Positions 26,566 to 39,640 of a stretch of 64,000 bases of DNA are shown piece by piece. The position numbers were made by a program, and so were the translations under genes. The notes beneath the pieces are model-generated. The model saw only the letters and a program-made list of their open reading frames with translations. It searched no databases and was not told the origin of the DNA. Source of the stretch: Zerene cesonia. Its lineage: Eukaryota; Arthropoda; Insecta; Lepidoptera; Pieridae. Location: the NCBI RefSeq assembly GCF_012273895.1, contig NC_052113.1:4826195-4890194 (forward strand). The letters are read 5' to 3'. How positions within the stretch are numbered: position 1 is the first letter of the stretch; every line of letters starts with the position of its first letter.

Positions 26566-26660
26566 AAGGAAACCGGTATGTTGACTAATCAATAATTTGA
26601 CGACATATGATCTCTGTTAAATCGCACTTGGAGAGGTGTATACATCGTCTAGAGCCCATC
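26566..26660 (+). repeat. SINE family 1, degenerate fragment
   Basis: GGAAACCGGTATGTT, TTTGACGACATATGA and CGCACTTGGAGAGG line up in order with the SINE body, with many changes. Confidence 0.5.
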
Positions 26661-26804
26661 ACTTTTCCACAATGGAATTAGCACTCTTTTAAGACGATTG
26701 ATTGACGGCTGCAAGTTAAGCAACTGGATATAAAATCAATAAAACTGATATTAGTTTTATTTTCTTGTGTTTGGTTTTACGCGAGTATTATACATTTAGA
26801 AATT

Positions 26805-26905
26805 ACGGGGAGACTGACCGTGACCACGCTCGCTGTAAAGTGTTCGAAACGTCGGGTTAATAATATAATGAATAAATCGCGTTTAAAATCCGTTGAAAAG
26901 TTTTT
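26805..26905 (+). repeat. Possible Penelope-like element end
   Basis: CTGACCGTGACCACGCTCGC followed by GTGTTCGAAACGTCGGG. The CGAAACGTCGG string recurs in retroelement ends I remember. The family call is unverified. Confidence 0.3.
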
Positions 26906-27690
26906 AATTTCTTAATGATACTAGTTTTGTTAATCTATGAAGACCTACCATTAAATACATATTAATACTAAAAATCTGAATAGATATATCTGTATCTATT
27001 CGTTACGTATTTATTGTGGATCTATAAACGCTAATAGCGTTTGGAAACATTTTATAATTGTAGTATTGCGTGTGATTCAAGAAATCCCCAAGGTATACTC
27101 GGAGATGAGGTGTCATAAAACTTTGAGTGGAACAGATGTAGCGTGTTTTACGAGCTTATATGTGTGAAAAATGTAATAATATTCATGTCTTGACTTGAGA
27201 CGAGCCTATAAAACATTCATAGAATCTCTCGAGATATTTGATGTGTGACAATGACATCGAAGTGTATGAGTTGAATGCAACGAATTTTTCATTAAATTCT
27301 TTTTAAGTAATGTCAAACAAACAGAAAGCAGAAACTGTAGCTTTTGTCTTAGATATCCTACAGTAACAGAAACTATGTGGACCTCGGGAATTTTTTTTTG
27401 GAAAGCTTCGTTATATTGGGACAGCCAGACGTAAAATTTATATTTCGATATTTACAATTCGACTTCACTTCTACAAAAGTAAAGTATAATTAATTTAGAA
27501 ATCTTTACATTTGATACTTTTTGTCCTAAATTAGAAAAAGTTGGACACAATACATGCATCGATGGTAATATTATGTGAATAAGCCATTCATTATTTGTCA
27601 GAAAAAAAAACACTTAACAATTATTAGGTTATTATGATCATTTTCGAAAAATGCTCTTAATTTTTTATAGTACCTTAGTTATACGGTGTA

Positions 27691-27925
27691 TCCCTACTAA
27701 TATTATAAATGCGAAAGTAACTCTGTCTGTCTGTCTGTCTGTTACGCTTTCACGCCTAAACCACTGAACCAATTTTGATGTAATTTGGTATGAAGGTAGA
27801 ACTGAACTTGGGAAAGGACATAGGATGCTTTTTATCGAGAAAAAAAGAGTAGAACGAGTTGAAATAGGGAGATGAAAGCGATATAACCGTATTTCACGCG
27901 GGCGAAGCCGTGGGCGGAAAGCTAG
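27691..27925 (+). mobile_element. Helitron, second Lep1-type subfamily
   Basis: It starts TCCCTACTAATATTATAAAT, has a (TCTG)n run, then a GCGGGCGAAGCCGTGGGC hairpin, and ends GCTAG. It is flanked by A and T, with both termini intact. Confidence 0.85.
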
Positions 27926-28527
27926 TTATTAAATAAAACTAACATAAATACCTACGCTTTAATAAGCTATTTTTGGTTTTGTGAATTCAGGGTATTTGGA
28001 GAAAAATAAGGTCATGAAATTTTTAATTATTTATCATATTCATTCTAAAGGTTTCACTAATTAACTTGAAACTAATTAGAAGCTGCATTGTCTCTCTAAC
28101 TACAAAAGCGTTGTTTTTTAAATAGATGTAGACATCGTTATCATTATAAATTAAATTCGTAGTAAAATAGTCACCAAAAAAGTTAGTGCATAAAAATATA
28201 TTAACTTATTATAGATTTTGGGTTAATTTCAATATATTTAAAGATATTATGCAAAACCGATACCTTACTGCAAAAGGGTCTGTTCATAAATGAAATGGTG
28301 ATATATTCAGAATGTTAAAATCTTACATTTATTTGAGAGTTTCGTTGCAGACAGCTTGATTAGCCATAAGTCTCAATCGATTGGATTAAAATTTTACCAA
28401 CGAATAAGAACGGAATAGTTTTTATCACCATTTATGATATATTAGCTAAAGAGTGGTTAAATAGATATTATTATACATATTAACTTTCTAAAAATAACAA
28501 AATAACAAAATCCCTTGTATAGTTTAA

Positions 28528-28610
28528 AAGATCTGAACATACATTTATACATACATAGGGACAGACTAGGGAAGCCACTTTGCTTCTTTGCTTTATACTA
28601 TGTAGTCAAG
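28528..28610 (-). mobile_element. Helitron family D, end fragment
   Basis: AAAGATCTGAACATACATT, ACATAGGGACAGA and TTTATACTATGTAGT match one end of family D only. Confidence 0.55.
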
Positions 28611-28775
28611 CTACTGATGGTACAAGTTTTCAACAACATATGCTACGAACTGACCACTTTCTATCGTCTTACTCACAAATTCTAGACCTTTCTAGCAATT
28701 AATTAAACATCGTTCGCTTATTCTGTCTCTTAATTTTTAAACTGATTTCCAAAATTCATTGTAATATTAGCTGTG

Positions 28776-28816
28776 TATATAAAGAAGTGAGAAAACTTTT
28801 CTCACTTCTTTATATA
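28776..28816. repeat. Perfect inverted repeat, 20-bp arms, 1-base centre
   Basis: 28776-28795 and 28797-28816 are exact reverse complements separated by one C. The arm core is AAGAAGTGAGAAAA. Confidence 0.95.
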
Positions 28817-31800
28817 GATACTATTATTATTTTCTCAGAAAAGCAACCATAAATGGAAACGAACTCTAAACAAAAAGATTAGAAGAGCATATGAGGGTGT
28901 AGTTTCGTTCTAAAATTAAATCGCTTTAAGGTTACACTCGGACTTAATTTAACGCACGAAAGCGGTTAAATTTTAAACAGATAAACAAACACAGAAGCTT
29001 ATTTAGAATATTATCTGTCCGACTTGTTTGTTCAACAGCGTTTATACAAATATATTTGGATTTCAATGGGTGTGAAACATTTTGTGTCATTTATAATTGT
29101 AATGATACTTGTAGAAAAATAAACCTGACCTTTATGAAAGTTGTATGTTATGGTCAACCGTTCCCAAGTGTCCATTTCCATTCCCTATTTCAGCTTGAAG
29201 TTTTGCTTTAGCCTTTATACCCTTTAAGATGATTATCCATTAAACCTTATTTAAATAGTTTGAAGGGCTTAAACGCAGAAATGTAACATATATTTAGTTT
29301 GTATTAATAATATCACTACATCATACTTCATAATAGTGTACATTGCGATACTCTTAATGTCAATAAATAACTATTTAAGCTAGACAAGTCTACGAGGAGA
29401 GTCTGTACTCCAGATTAGTCACAGAAGGTTGATAACCCCAGTCCGTATAGAAAATTCGAGCAGTAAAATATCTACACGGAAAAAACATCTGTATCCCAAT
29501 TCACTTATTGGAATTGTATCAATATAGTCACGCTATTTTAGTGTTTGAATTTTTTTTTAATTCAGAAGAAAGTTGTGTCTGAACAAGCATTTATGTTTTA
29601 GCTTTTAAAAAACCCTTTATTCCTTACTTATAATATATACGGAATAAAGTTATAAAGCTAACCAAGATATAAACATTTCAATACAAAATGTGCTGTATAA
29701 CAATTTACATCGACAATATTGATATGACCGTCTATATTACCAAGAACGATTTTATTTGAAACGTCAAACACAAAGCTCGGATGCATAAATAATGCGCTGA
29801 CTGTTTACATTTGAAAGACAGCTGTAGCCTTGCTTTATTAATTATTAGGTATACTGATTGATTGTTCTAGCATTGCATGAGCGACTCTGTTTTAATTTTC
29901 ATCGACATTTCAAACTTCACAGCCAAAAATAGTGCGGAAACCTTTAACAGTTCATATTTAAGCAATTTCTGGTATATTTTTCTGTAAATGACGTAGATAC
30001 TGGGATTTGATTTGTGGATGATGATATGATGAAGAGATGTGTCTGTTTAGATTTGTTTTTTGTACTAAGCGGTGTTGTGTTATTTACTTGTATATGTTGA
30101 TATATGGTCTTCTAAATTTAATGATTTGTAAATTCAATGAACAAAATTTTCATAAAGCTAATTAATTCTATTTTAAATCCCTTTACTTACTGCTTTCTTA
30201 CATTTACACATTGTCTTAAAAATATCCAACCCGAAGACGAGCGGCCCAACAAAATGTATTAGGTAATTGTATCACAGATAGGAGAAAAAAAAGACAACAT
30301 CTTTAATCTAATAACGAATCATTTAGATTTTAAGAATAAAAAAAAATTGTATACATTTTGCAGCGTTACCTGTATGTTTAAGATTTCATCCACCATTTTT
30401 GTATCGAGCGTATTTCATATCACTCAACATCATTCAAGGCCTTCCTATCTGGGTTGAGTGGTTGACTTGAACTTAGAAGCTTTCCTTAGCCGAAGGTTAA
30501 TTCAGAATTAATACTGAAATAATTATGAAAGAATGAAATTTGAACGGGTGAAATTCATTCCGTGTACCGCCTATATGAGAATTGTATGTATATATGTATT
30601 AATATGAAGGACAAAAATATATAAATATAAATAAGTCGTATTTTGTAAATATTTTTTTTTATTACAATTATCTTTGATGTCTTTTCAAAAAAACCTTTCA
30701 AAATCACCTTTAAAAATTAGCATTCATGTCATTTCAAGAGGTCTCAAGGTCCAAAATACACTTTTTTTAATTTATTTTTACATGTAATGTCCACCAGTGT
30801 CTTCTGCTAATTAAGACGGTTCATAACAAGTCTTAGATTTAAACCTATCAAAAAGAGAAGTTATTTTTATAAATAATTTCCAAAGAACAATTTAAAAGGC
30901 TATCGTAACTCTTATAACCTGAAAACGTCCTCAATCCTGATGAATGTAAATCACCTCTTATCGAAGAAAAAAATGTCTGAATATTAAACCAAGGGCTTTT
31001 AACATTTTATGTGAAGTGGCTCAATTACACAAAACTTCACTTTTCATTTATCGGTGTCCAAGTAGGCAATGATTTCTTATTTAGTGTGATTATGATTAAA
31101 CTTTAACACGCCTTTATTAACATCACCTGTGTTTTTATTTATCTATGTTTGTATGTAACCGATTCATGTAGACTCGATTTTGATCTGCTTTTAACCGAAA
31201 GTTTTAGCTCAGTGTAATTTTTTTTAAGAATACTGATTCTTTTGATGTTCTGATTAGGATCGCAATGATTAAATAAGCCTTACGTCAACTATGATTATAA
31301 TAAAGTGTGACAATTTAGTTGATTCTATCAATTAAGCGCTGTTTTGTATTTATTTTTAAAAAAACAACACCAGAGGACACAAAATACAAGTACAGTAATA
31401 GTACAAAAGTCACCAGTACTTTCTTTTAAAAATTGTGTGAAAAGACCATGAGATACTTTTCTTTATTTCGCGACGAAAAAGGTTTTACAAATATTCAATG
31501 AAAAAAGTAACTGACCGGTTACTTTTTACGTAGAAACCGATTTAATACTTTACCTACTGGTAGATTTAAAGCAATCCATACATATTGCATACAGTATTTT
31601 TTTATTTTTAATTAAAGGTGTTTTATGCCTGTTATTTTTGTATTAATTGTTAAATGAAATTCAAATAAAATGAAAATTAAATGTGTAAAATGAAATCGTA
31701 CGTAAAGTCAAACACAAGAAAATACTATGAAATCGTACTTTTAAGTTTAATTATAAATATAAATAAATGTTATGTATTTTAATATGTTTAAAAATTGATA

Positions 31801-32189
31801 GATAAAATTATCTTAACGAAGCAAACCTTTTACATTTGATATAATCATGATTTTTACTGCCTGTGGGTACTTTCCTGTATAGTTTTTATCCTTTACTCAC
31901 TTGGATCAGTTGCGTGTCAGCCCATTGTAACAGTTATAGATGTGTGAAAGGGATTCGATCTCATAAAAGTGAAGCACTGGGAATAACAGAATATGTATGC
32001 TGTCTCTCACACCGAAAAATAGTGAATAATGTTTATCCAATTCTCGTATAAAAGAAGAAGGATTATGAATAATATAAATTTGGTTTATCTAATTAAAATA
32101 CCTCAGAAATTAGTCGCTTTTTTATGAAACATAAACTGAAGGAACTTCTTAAAATTTGTTAATCTAAATAGAGAATTATTTTACCGGAT
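28817..32189. other. Intergenic, nothing recognised
   Basis: Over 3 kb of AT-rich sequence. One short inverted repeat near 31502-31527, no coding signal. Confidence 0.5.
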
Positions 32190-32420
32190 TACCGGAGACA
32201 GATATGTCCGAGACGGATATTAGTACCGACCGATAACATAACGAAGCACGAGTTCCGGTAGATGGCGGCACCGCCGCCTCATTGCGTCTAACTTCGTGCT
32301 ACAACAGAGCCTAGCTAGTGGAGCTGTGTCAGACCAAAGCTCACTCTCCATTTGGGAGTCTTCGCAACAAGTTATCAACGAAGTTAGGAACTGTTCCTCA
32401 CGTTTCGTTGTACAATGTGA
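32190..32420 (+). promoter_or_regulatory. CpG-rich promoter-like patch with YY1-type motif
   Basis: A compositional island (32200-32310) with many CpG steps and the string AGATGGCGGC, a good match to the YY1/Pho core that often sits near transcription starts. The overlapping GGCGGC-ACC-GCCGCC forms a small perfect hairpin. An ATG inside it opens a 9-codon ORF only. No downstream exon could be assigned. Confidence 0.35.
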
Positions 32421-34263
32421 TTTAAGTTGTGATTAGTGTTCAGTGTAATTATGTTATGTAATTCGTTGCCTAATTGCTCGATTACCCATTTTATACGTCC
32501 CCTATGTCGGATGATGTTGCTAATACTGCGGCTTTCTCCGTCATACATATTACGTCTTATAAACAACTAAGCAATCTTTATATATTAATATCTAAAACAG
32601 TATTTTTAAGTTTAACTAATCCAGTAAATATTGCACATTTTCCCTATTACTATTTTTGCTTTGCATAATCATTTGCGATTGTATTTAAATTAACTTCATA
32701 ATACGAATGAAAATAGTTTACGGTGCGAAAGGACAACGAATTCGTTTGGCCACCACTTACTTTTCGATAGAGCAACGCTATTTACAGAAGGGATTTCCGA
32801 ACGTCATTTCGGGGAAAGGTTGTTACACCCATTGTTTCCGCCTTTTTCTTGTTGTGCTTATTCCTGTTTTATACATGCTCCGAACGTTACCAAGACGCGG
32901 GTTCTTTCGATAAGTTTTATGTGCTACAGATAAATCTATATATTAATCTATTAGCAAATTTCTTCACGAATTGAATCAACCTATTTTCTTAATATGCAAA
33001 TGTATAAAATGAATGGTATGAACAAATATTCTAAAGCAATTAATTGCATTTCAAATTGATACTTCGAAATGATGAATATTATTACATATAAGTGTTTAAT
33101 ATCCGCTTAGGAACTTAAATTTCAAATTGGTGAACATTCTAAAAAAACCATACTCTTAAGGTAATCTAAATAAAAGACTATGTACCTACTTGAATCGTTT
33201 TACTGACAAATACGTTTATAACCGTATATTCTTTAATTGTTTTCAAACAAACAACCCGACCTCATTTTACTTGCGACAATGTAACTTATGTAAACTAATT
33301 TGCAAGACAAAACCTTTCACAGAAATCATGAAAGCAAATGCAAAAATGTTTTTTTCAGTAACAATGTTTAGTTTCTCCATTCATTGAGATGGAAAAGGCT
33401 GGAAGCGAAAAAATTAAGATACATATATCGCTTATTAGGCTGGGTTGCGATTAAACCTTTCATGGAGTTTGTTAGTAATTTACTGGTAATAAAGGGATTA
33501 TTTTGAATAAAAATGGCGAAGTGCACGCAATGATTATAATTTAAATGTTTAAAATTATTATTCTAACTTTGTCAGAACCTTTTGGTAAAAATCATCTGGA
33601 CATAAATGATGGTGTTTTTCATGAATTGTTTAACTAGGAAAGCCATTTGTGTGTTTTATAAGTACTAACAATATTGTAGCGAGCACCCGTTTGTGCTCAT
33701 ATAAAATAACGTTTAGATTTTCTGCAAAACATTGACCTAAGGATAGAGATCGCCAGACATGTATTTAGAAATTAATGTTGTTTTGGACAAATAAACTTTT
33801 AAAATCACTGTTTTAACTAGATACTTTCAATCTTGTTTCTTCAAGTATGTAATTGTACTAAACAATTTAATATCAGTATTTTATGTATCCCAAAGTCGCT
33901 GCTCTAAATATGTATTGTAATATAATAAGTTCGAAATATAGAAGAAATATATACTCGTGTGTTATGAAACATGATATTAAATACAAAATTACCAAAATAA
34001 TCCTAGAATAAAAGTGAGATATTTAAACTTTCATAGTTTTGTAATATATATATCCTTTGACTGGTTTTTATTATCAATTCAAAATCAGTCCTAATTCCGT
34101 AAATTTATCAAAAAAGTTTCAAATGGAAGCTGGCCTCTAGTAAATTCTCTTCAGTCCTTGAATCGTTTTTAGTAAAGTTGGTCTTTGTTGTCGAAACAAA
34201 ATAAATATTTGGTTCCAATATTCCGCTATTACTACCATTTTCTTTGAGTTTTGTCGGTAATAT
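32421..34263. other. Intergenic or intron
   Basis: AT-rich. Possible intron of a transcript starting at the 32.2-kb CpG patch, but no exon was found. Confidence 0.4.
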
Positions 34264-34440
34264 TTACGATGCTTGCGGTACAAAATGTATTTTTATTACA
34301 GGCATACTGTGTGTTCGATTAGTAAAAGTATTGTTACAGAAAATGCTCATCTTAGGTTCATTTCTAGTAATTATATAAAAGCCAAAAGAATTGGTTGAAA
34401 ATAATATTAGAACGACGATAACAAATGTAAAAATCTTCAT
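34264..34440 (-). CDS. Possible small secreted peptide, 58 residues
   Basis: An intronless minus-strand ORF with start context GAAAAATGAAG. Residues 1-20 form a textbook signal peptide: Lys at 2, a hydrophobic core FTFVIVVLILF, then STNSFG before a likely cleavage. The remaining 38 residues are polar and contain one Cys (35) and two N-glycosylation sequons (NNT at 36, NRT at 41). It resembles no family I know. Upstream on its strand lies TTTAATAAAAAGG, a weak TATA-like stretch. No polyadenylation signal AATAAA was seen close downstream. A longer ORF starts 20 codons earlier, but the inner Met gives the better secretion signal. In AT-rich DNA a hydrophobic ORF of this size can arise by chance, so this is a lead only. 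Confidence 0.3.
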   Translation of the reverse strand: MKIFTFVIVVLILFSTNSFGFYIITRNEPKMSIFCNNTFTNRTHSMPVIKIHFVPQAS

Positions 34441-35780
34441 TTTTCTTCTATGCAAAAACACTAAGCGATTTAAATTTGATACGCTTAGAATTATTAACAA
34501 GGCAATTAAAGACCTTTTTATTAAAGAAACCTATACAACGCCGCGCGATGTAACTAGGCTCGGTATAAGTAGCCTCGAAATCCCATGCCTTTGTAATGTG
34601 TTATGTGCAATAGATCTATGTTCCGAAATACTTCGTATGATAAAATACATCGTATTATGAAACAAAATCGTCTGAACAACAAAACCCCATTACACTTTAC
34701 TCCATAGATAATAAAACCTTGCAAAAATACAAAAGACATCGTATTTCCCACTAAAGCATCCAATAATTCATATGATATTAAAATGTAAATCCAAAAATAG
34801 TACACTACATACATCTTAGCATACAAAGCACTATTTAAAACGAATTACCAAACTAAAACGAAAATTTATCGCAAACTAGCTGTCCCAAGCATTCGTAGCA
34901 AAAATATCTGCGAACAAAAGCAACTTTCACGGACACATTCAATACAAATGCAAAGCAGTGCGTGGAAATCCGCAACAGGAATTTTACCACAAAAGTATGC
35001 ATACATGCATTAAATTTATACGTTTTAAATTTCAATTGTATTTATTTATAGCTGATGAAGAATTGCGGTTTATATTTTAATTAATTAGTTGCGTAGATAA
35101 TTGGAATTTGTTTCTTATTCGTGCACTTAATTTTACAAGATAAATAGTTTACGTATTTATTACCGTTGTTAAACATTTACCTACTTTAATGGGTTTTTCG
35201 AAGAAGTTCAATCAATTTATTTTACAAAATGTATCAAATTATTTCATCCTTCATTTTCAATTTCATCCTGTGTATTGTTATTTTAATTTCGGGCGCGATA
35301 TTAGTCTCTTAAAATATTCTTCAAAAGTTTTGTTTGCATTCTTTTAAGTTTCCACCTAACTAGGTGTCAAATGATGAAGGACAGCCAATTTCCTATTTAA
35401 AGATATTTATGTATGAGATATTCAAAATAAAGTCAAAAGAAAAATATTTGTAATGAAAATTTACATGTGAATTGTTCGCGCTCTGTTGTAAGGTTAATGA
35501 AGAAAAAACTTTTGTTTTTCTTTTTCTAATTCTTTCTTTTCCGCAATTAAACTTGGCGCTAGTTTTAAGTGGAATGCCCAAGGCAAGTTTTTGGCGTTAT
35601 TAAAAACGTGAAGGCCGTTGCGTCAAATTGTACAATCGGCAATGACTGACATTATTGTGGCTTGGATATTTCATAAAAATTATAGAATGTACTACATCGC
35701 CCACCATAATTAAAACTCATGTCATAATTCAAACGTTTTTCAGGTTTAGCGAATATATTATATTATTTTATTATTAGGCA
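34441..35780. other. Intergenic, nothing recognised
   Basis: AT-rich. Its left end would be the upstream region of the small secreted-peptide ORF. Confidence 0.45.
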
Positions 35781-36007
35781 TCAGTATTAATATCATAAAT
35801 GCGCAAATGACTCAGTCTGTATGTCCATCTGTGTCATGATATTTAAACTATTAGTATGAAATTAGTAACAACTATAGTTTGCGCACAGAGGAAATACATA
35901 TACAGGTTATAATACTTGAAATTGTAGGGATAAAACTATGTGGTATAACGATACCGTAGGTATCTTTTCTTTTAATTACGCAAGCGAAGCCGCGCGCGGA
36001 ATACTAG
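35781..36007 (+). mobile_element. Helitron, Lep1-type subfamily, diverged
   Basis: TC start at 35781 followed by AGTATTAATATCATAAATG, hairpin GCAAGCGAAGCCGCGCGC, CTAG end at 36007, and A/T flanks. Confidence 0.75.
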
Positions 36008-36473
36008 TTAGGGTATTTTTTCAATATGACTTTTGTTTTAGTTCTTTTTATTGCACAAAGTTTTACAATGACGAGACGTTTTCCATGATCTTACAACTTC
36101 AAGAGTTGATTGTTGAAAATATTAGAAGTCTCATCCTCACACTTTCAATTAAGTCAAACAATAGAGAGAAAACTGTCAACAAAAACACCAAAAACAAAGA
36201 ACAATTCATCCACTTTGTCTCTGCCGTTTGTCGTAATTGTTAGGATAAGTTTTGGTCCCGGTCCACCCTTTTCTGATAACGTGTCATTTTTTACAACGAT
36301 AAGGATTACGGAGTTTTGTTTAGGACGTAGTGAAATAAATGGATAGTTTAAAATATTTATAAAAAATGTTCGTTCTATTTTCCGTTATTTTTGCGTTATT
36401 CCAATTATAGGTGAAAGTTATATTTAGGTAGGCATAGGTAATACTTTGGTAATAGACCTGCTTCCCATGAAGC

Positions 36474-36512
36474 TAGACTAATATTAAATGGGACTAATTT
36501 AATATTAGTCTA
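36474..36512. repeat. Perfect inverted repeat, 16-bp arms, 7-base loop
   Basis: TAGACTAATATTAAAT at 36474-36489 is matched exactly in reverse by 36497-36512. Confidence 0.95.
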
Positions 36513-36585
36513 CTTCAGACAATTTAAAGGCAGTTTACTCAGTTGTAAAAAATAATCATAAATATTTTTTTTTTATTATAATATA

Positions 36586-36785
36586 CTAGCTGTGCCCCGC
36601 GGTTTCACCCGCGTGAGTCTGTATCCCGTAGGAATATCGGATAGAAAGAAGATGCCTGTGCTATTCAAGTTGTCCAGCTATATACGTAGCAAATTTCATT
36701 GCAATCGGTTCAATAGTTTTTGCCTGAAAGAGTAACAAACATACACACACCCTCACAAGCTTTCGCATTTATAATATTAGGAGGA
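36586..36785 (-). mobile_element. Non-autonomous Helitron, family A
   Basis: On the minus strand it starts TCCTCCTAATATTATAAATG and ends CCGCGGGGCACAGCTAG, with A/T flanks. Both termini are intact. Confidence 0.83.
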
Positions 36786-38298
36786 TAGGATAGGATAATT
36801 GAAGAAGCTCCAAATACGTTGTTATAAATATACACAATATTATAAAATTTCTGAAAATGGCTTCAAAAGTATCAACATTTTACCATGATTTCTAATTGGT
36901 AGACACTTGTTTCTTTAGCAAAAGTCTTTCTCTAATTGATCATATGATTTATTTCATCTTCCAATATACTTTGAACAGGATGGAGGTCTTATAAAACACT
37001 AATTAAACCTCTTGAGACCTCATTCGGGATTTCATGTTTCCCATATAAGGTCGCCCTAATTTTATCTATTCTACTAAAATTTCACTGCAATGAAAAAAAA
37101 TCCTTAAATATCATTATTATTTTGGAATAACACTATAGAAGTGGTTTAATTAATCTAATAGGTATTAAAAATAGTCACGCATACATTTTCCGTATGACCG
37201 GTTAAACCAATTTTTAGGCACATTTTATTAACTTTCTTTTTAACGATTTATTAGACAAAACTGAAAGAAAGTTATAATTTTCTTTCTTTCGTTTTATAAA
37301 ACGACTATTAAATATTTCAGATTTCGTTCACATCTGGCTCGAAGAAAATTTTCACAAATGTAAATTGAATTGAAAGTTTTGATATAAATTTTATGTCATT
37401 TTAAATATATATAACTCGTTAAAACTCTTTAAGGTCATTTATTTCAGAAGAATCTTTTAATAACTTTTATAATTTAGTTTCAGAATGAGTATCTTCTATA
37501 CACGAGATTTAATTAAATGTTTCATTCACGTCATCATTTCTACTTTAAGAACTGTAAAAAGTGTTTTGTTAAATCTGTTTTCTTGACAATTGTAAACTTA
37601 AAATGAAAATGGATTTAGACATTCTTTGTGAATGGATAAAATACTCTGTACTATATACAAAATTTGAAATCACATATAACGCTATTAGTTTTAGATATAC
37701 ATACACTAATATATTAAGATATGATGTTTTTCCAACAAAAAATAAAATAAAGCATATTTCGAGAGTGAAACAGCGCCTTATTCGCATAAGGTTCAACCCG
37801 ACCATCAGCATTTGCTGCCGATAGGATTCATATCTTAAATAGGGTTAGAAATGGGATAATAGGATAGAGGGATAAGTGGCTAAAAAGCGTGCGTGATAAA
37901 CAAAGCCTTAGAACGGTTATATATAGGTATATAATGCATATAAATTATAGATGTTGTTACGATAATTTAAAAAGACTCATCTGTACATATTTCTCTTTTA
38001 GGATTGCTTATGGCAACATCGATAACAACATTATAGATAAGATATCACGACCTAAAATTCCCATTCCATTTCCCCTAGTTTAACTATATGACTATAAACC
38101 TAATGCAATAATTGAATTATGCAATAGATGCAATAGAAATTTATCTATTACATTATTGAAAAGTGTAAGAGATACGTCATTCATAAATTTTTCGATAAAA
38201 CAATTGATAATATGGGCTTGGTATTTTATTATTGGCAATATAAGCAAGTAAAAATTATGATACCTAAACAAAAACTTTTTATTGGTGATAGTTCTAAT
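36786..38298. other. Intergenic, nothing recognised
   Basis: AT-rich. Overlapping short ORFs at 37570-37820 run on both strands and lack coding character. Confidence 0.5.
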
Positions 38299-39005
38299 CA
38301 GTGGTGGATTTACACTAGGGGCAGTCGGGGCTAGTGCCCAGGGCGGAAAATTTTCTAGGGCGGCAAAATTTGAAAAGTGAAATTTGAAAAAAAAAAATTT
38401 TAGTGTTATCAAAAGTTTTTAATAGGAATTTTTTATTCTTATTAATTAATCATTTATTATTCAAGAGAGTAGTATGCGTTACGCTCGCAAGCGCACGCAT
38501 TCATGTAGAATTAGATATATTTTTATGCTTATGATATGTTTAACCAATCACATTTCGAATAGTTCATTTTATACACATATTTTATCTAAATTATGTTTGT
38601 GGATTATTCAAGAAATTCAATTGATACATTATTTGTCAAATCGAACTTTGGTGAATTATAATTTTGGCACCTTAAGTAAAAATTAATCTTGATGGAAATA
38701 ATTTAATTAATTCATTACCTTGAAATGGTAATATTTAATTTTTTCGTTTTCTGGAATGAAAAATTCAAATTCAGTTTTTTTGTTGGAAAAATTAAAAACG
38801 GTTTTGAGTAATTTCTGCATTAAAACAAAAATAAGCATTAATCAATTAATTGAATAATTTCTTAAAAATTGAATAATTTGTCGATTATACTCATTAAATT
38901 AAACTTAATTATTTGCAGTAATTGAAATATTTTAATTAAAAAACAAATCAATGAAATTTCAGTGATGGGGCGGCATTTTTTCCAGTGCCCAAGTCGAACC
39001 ACCTG
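38299..39005. mobile_element. Possible hAT-type element related to the MITE
   Basis: The left end CAGTGGTGGATTTACAC with GGGGCTAGTGCCCAGGGCGG and the right end CAGTGCCCAAGTCGAACCACCTG are inverted and related to the MITE ends at 52820. No clear 8-bp target duplication. The interior is AT-rich, without a transposase reading frame. Confidence 0.5.
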
Positions 39006-39640
39006 ATTGAAGATCCTATTATACTCTGTAAATGTACTGGAAAATTCTTGAACCATTTCCATAATTTATTTCTAAAATTTATTCGACTCCGAACCATCAT
39101 GATTTACCGTAAATCTGAACTCTGAAGTTTAAAAAACTTTATAATCACTGGTCATTGGAATATTTCTAACGCAGAATATTTCTTCTTTATTAACTATAAT
39201 TTTGGTTCGCAAAGAATTCTTTAAACTCAATTTCAGGTGAGTAATATTTTTATTTGACTTTTTATTTTGTGTTATATAACATATAATAAGTAGGTAGATA
39301 GATTTAGAAGAAATTATGTGAACGACCGTACATCTCATTTTCTTCCATTTTTTGTGTTCCGTGTTCCTTCCATCTTCCGTGTTTCTATTTAGTTAATGTT
39401 GCTATAAGCTGTAATGTGGATATTTGCTATCGTAACTATAGCTAATTTATATAATCACGCCTAGAATATACATTACATTACGTTCATAGATTCTTTAAAT
39501 ACGTAAGCGCAGTCCTTTATCACTATAAATACGTTTGAATAAAGTAAGAAGCTATTTTTCTTTATTTTAAATTACAAATCCCTATATAACTAATCCTATA
39601 ATATGTATTATTATTATGTATAGTTACTAATAAAAGGAAT

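Noticed and set aside
27721..27743. CRISPR-like short repeats
   Set aside because: It is a (TCTG)n microsatellite inside a Helitron, with no spacers.
37569..37824. Overlapping ORFs of 73-80 residues on both strands
   Set aside because: AT-rich composition, no splice context, no signal peptide or recognisable motif, and mutual antisense overlap.
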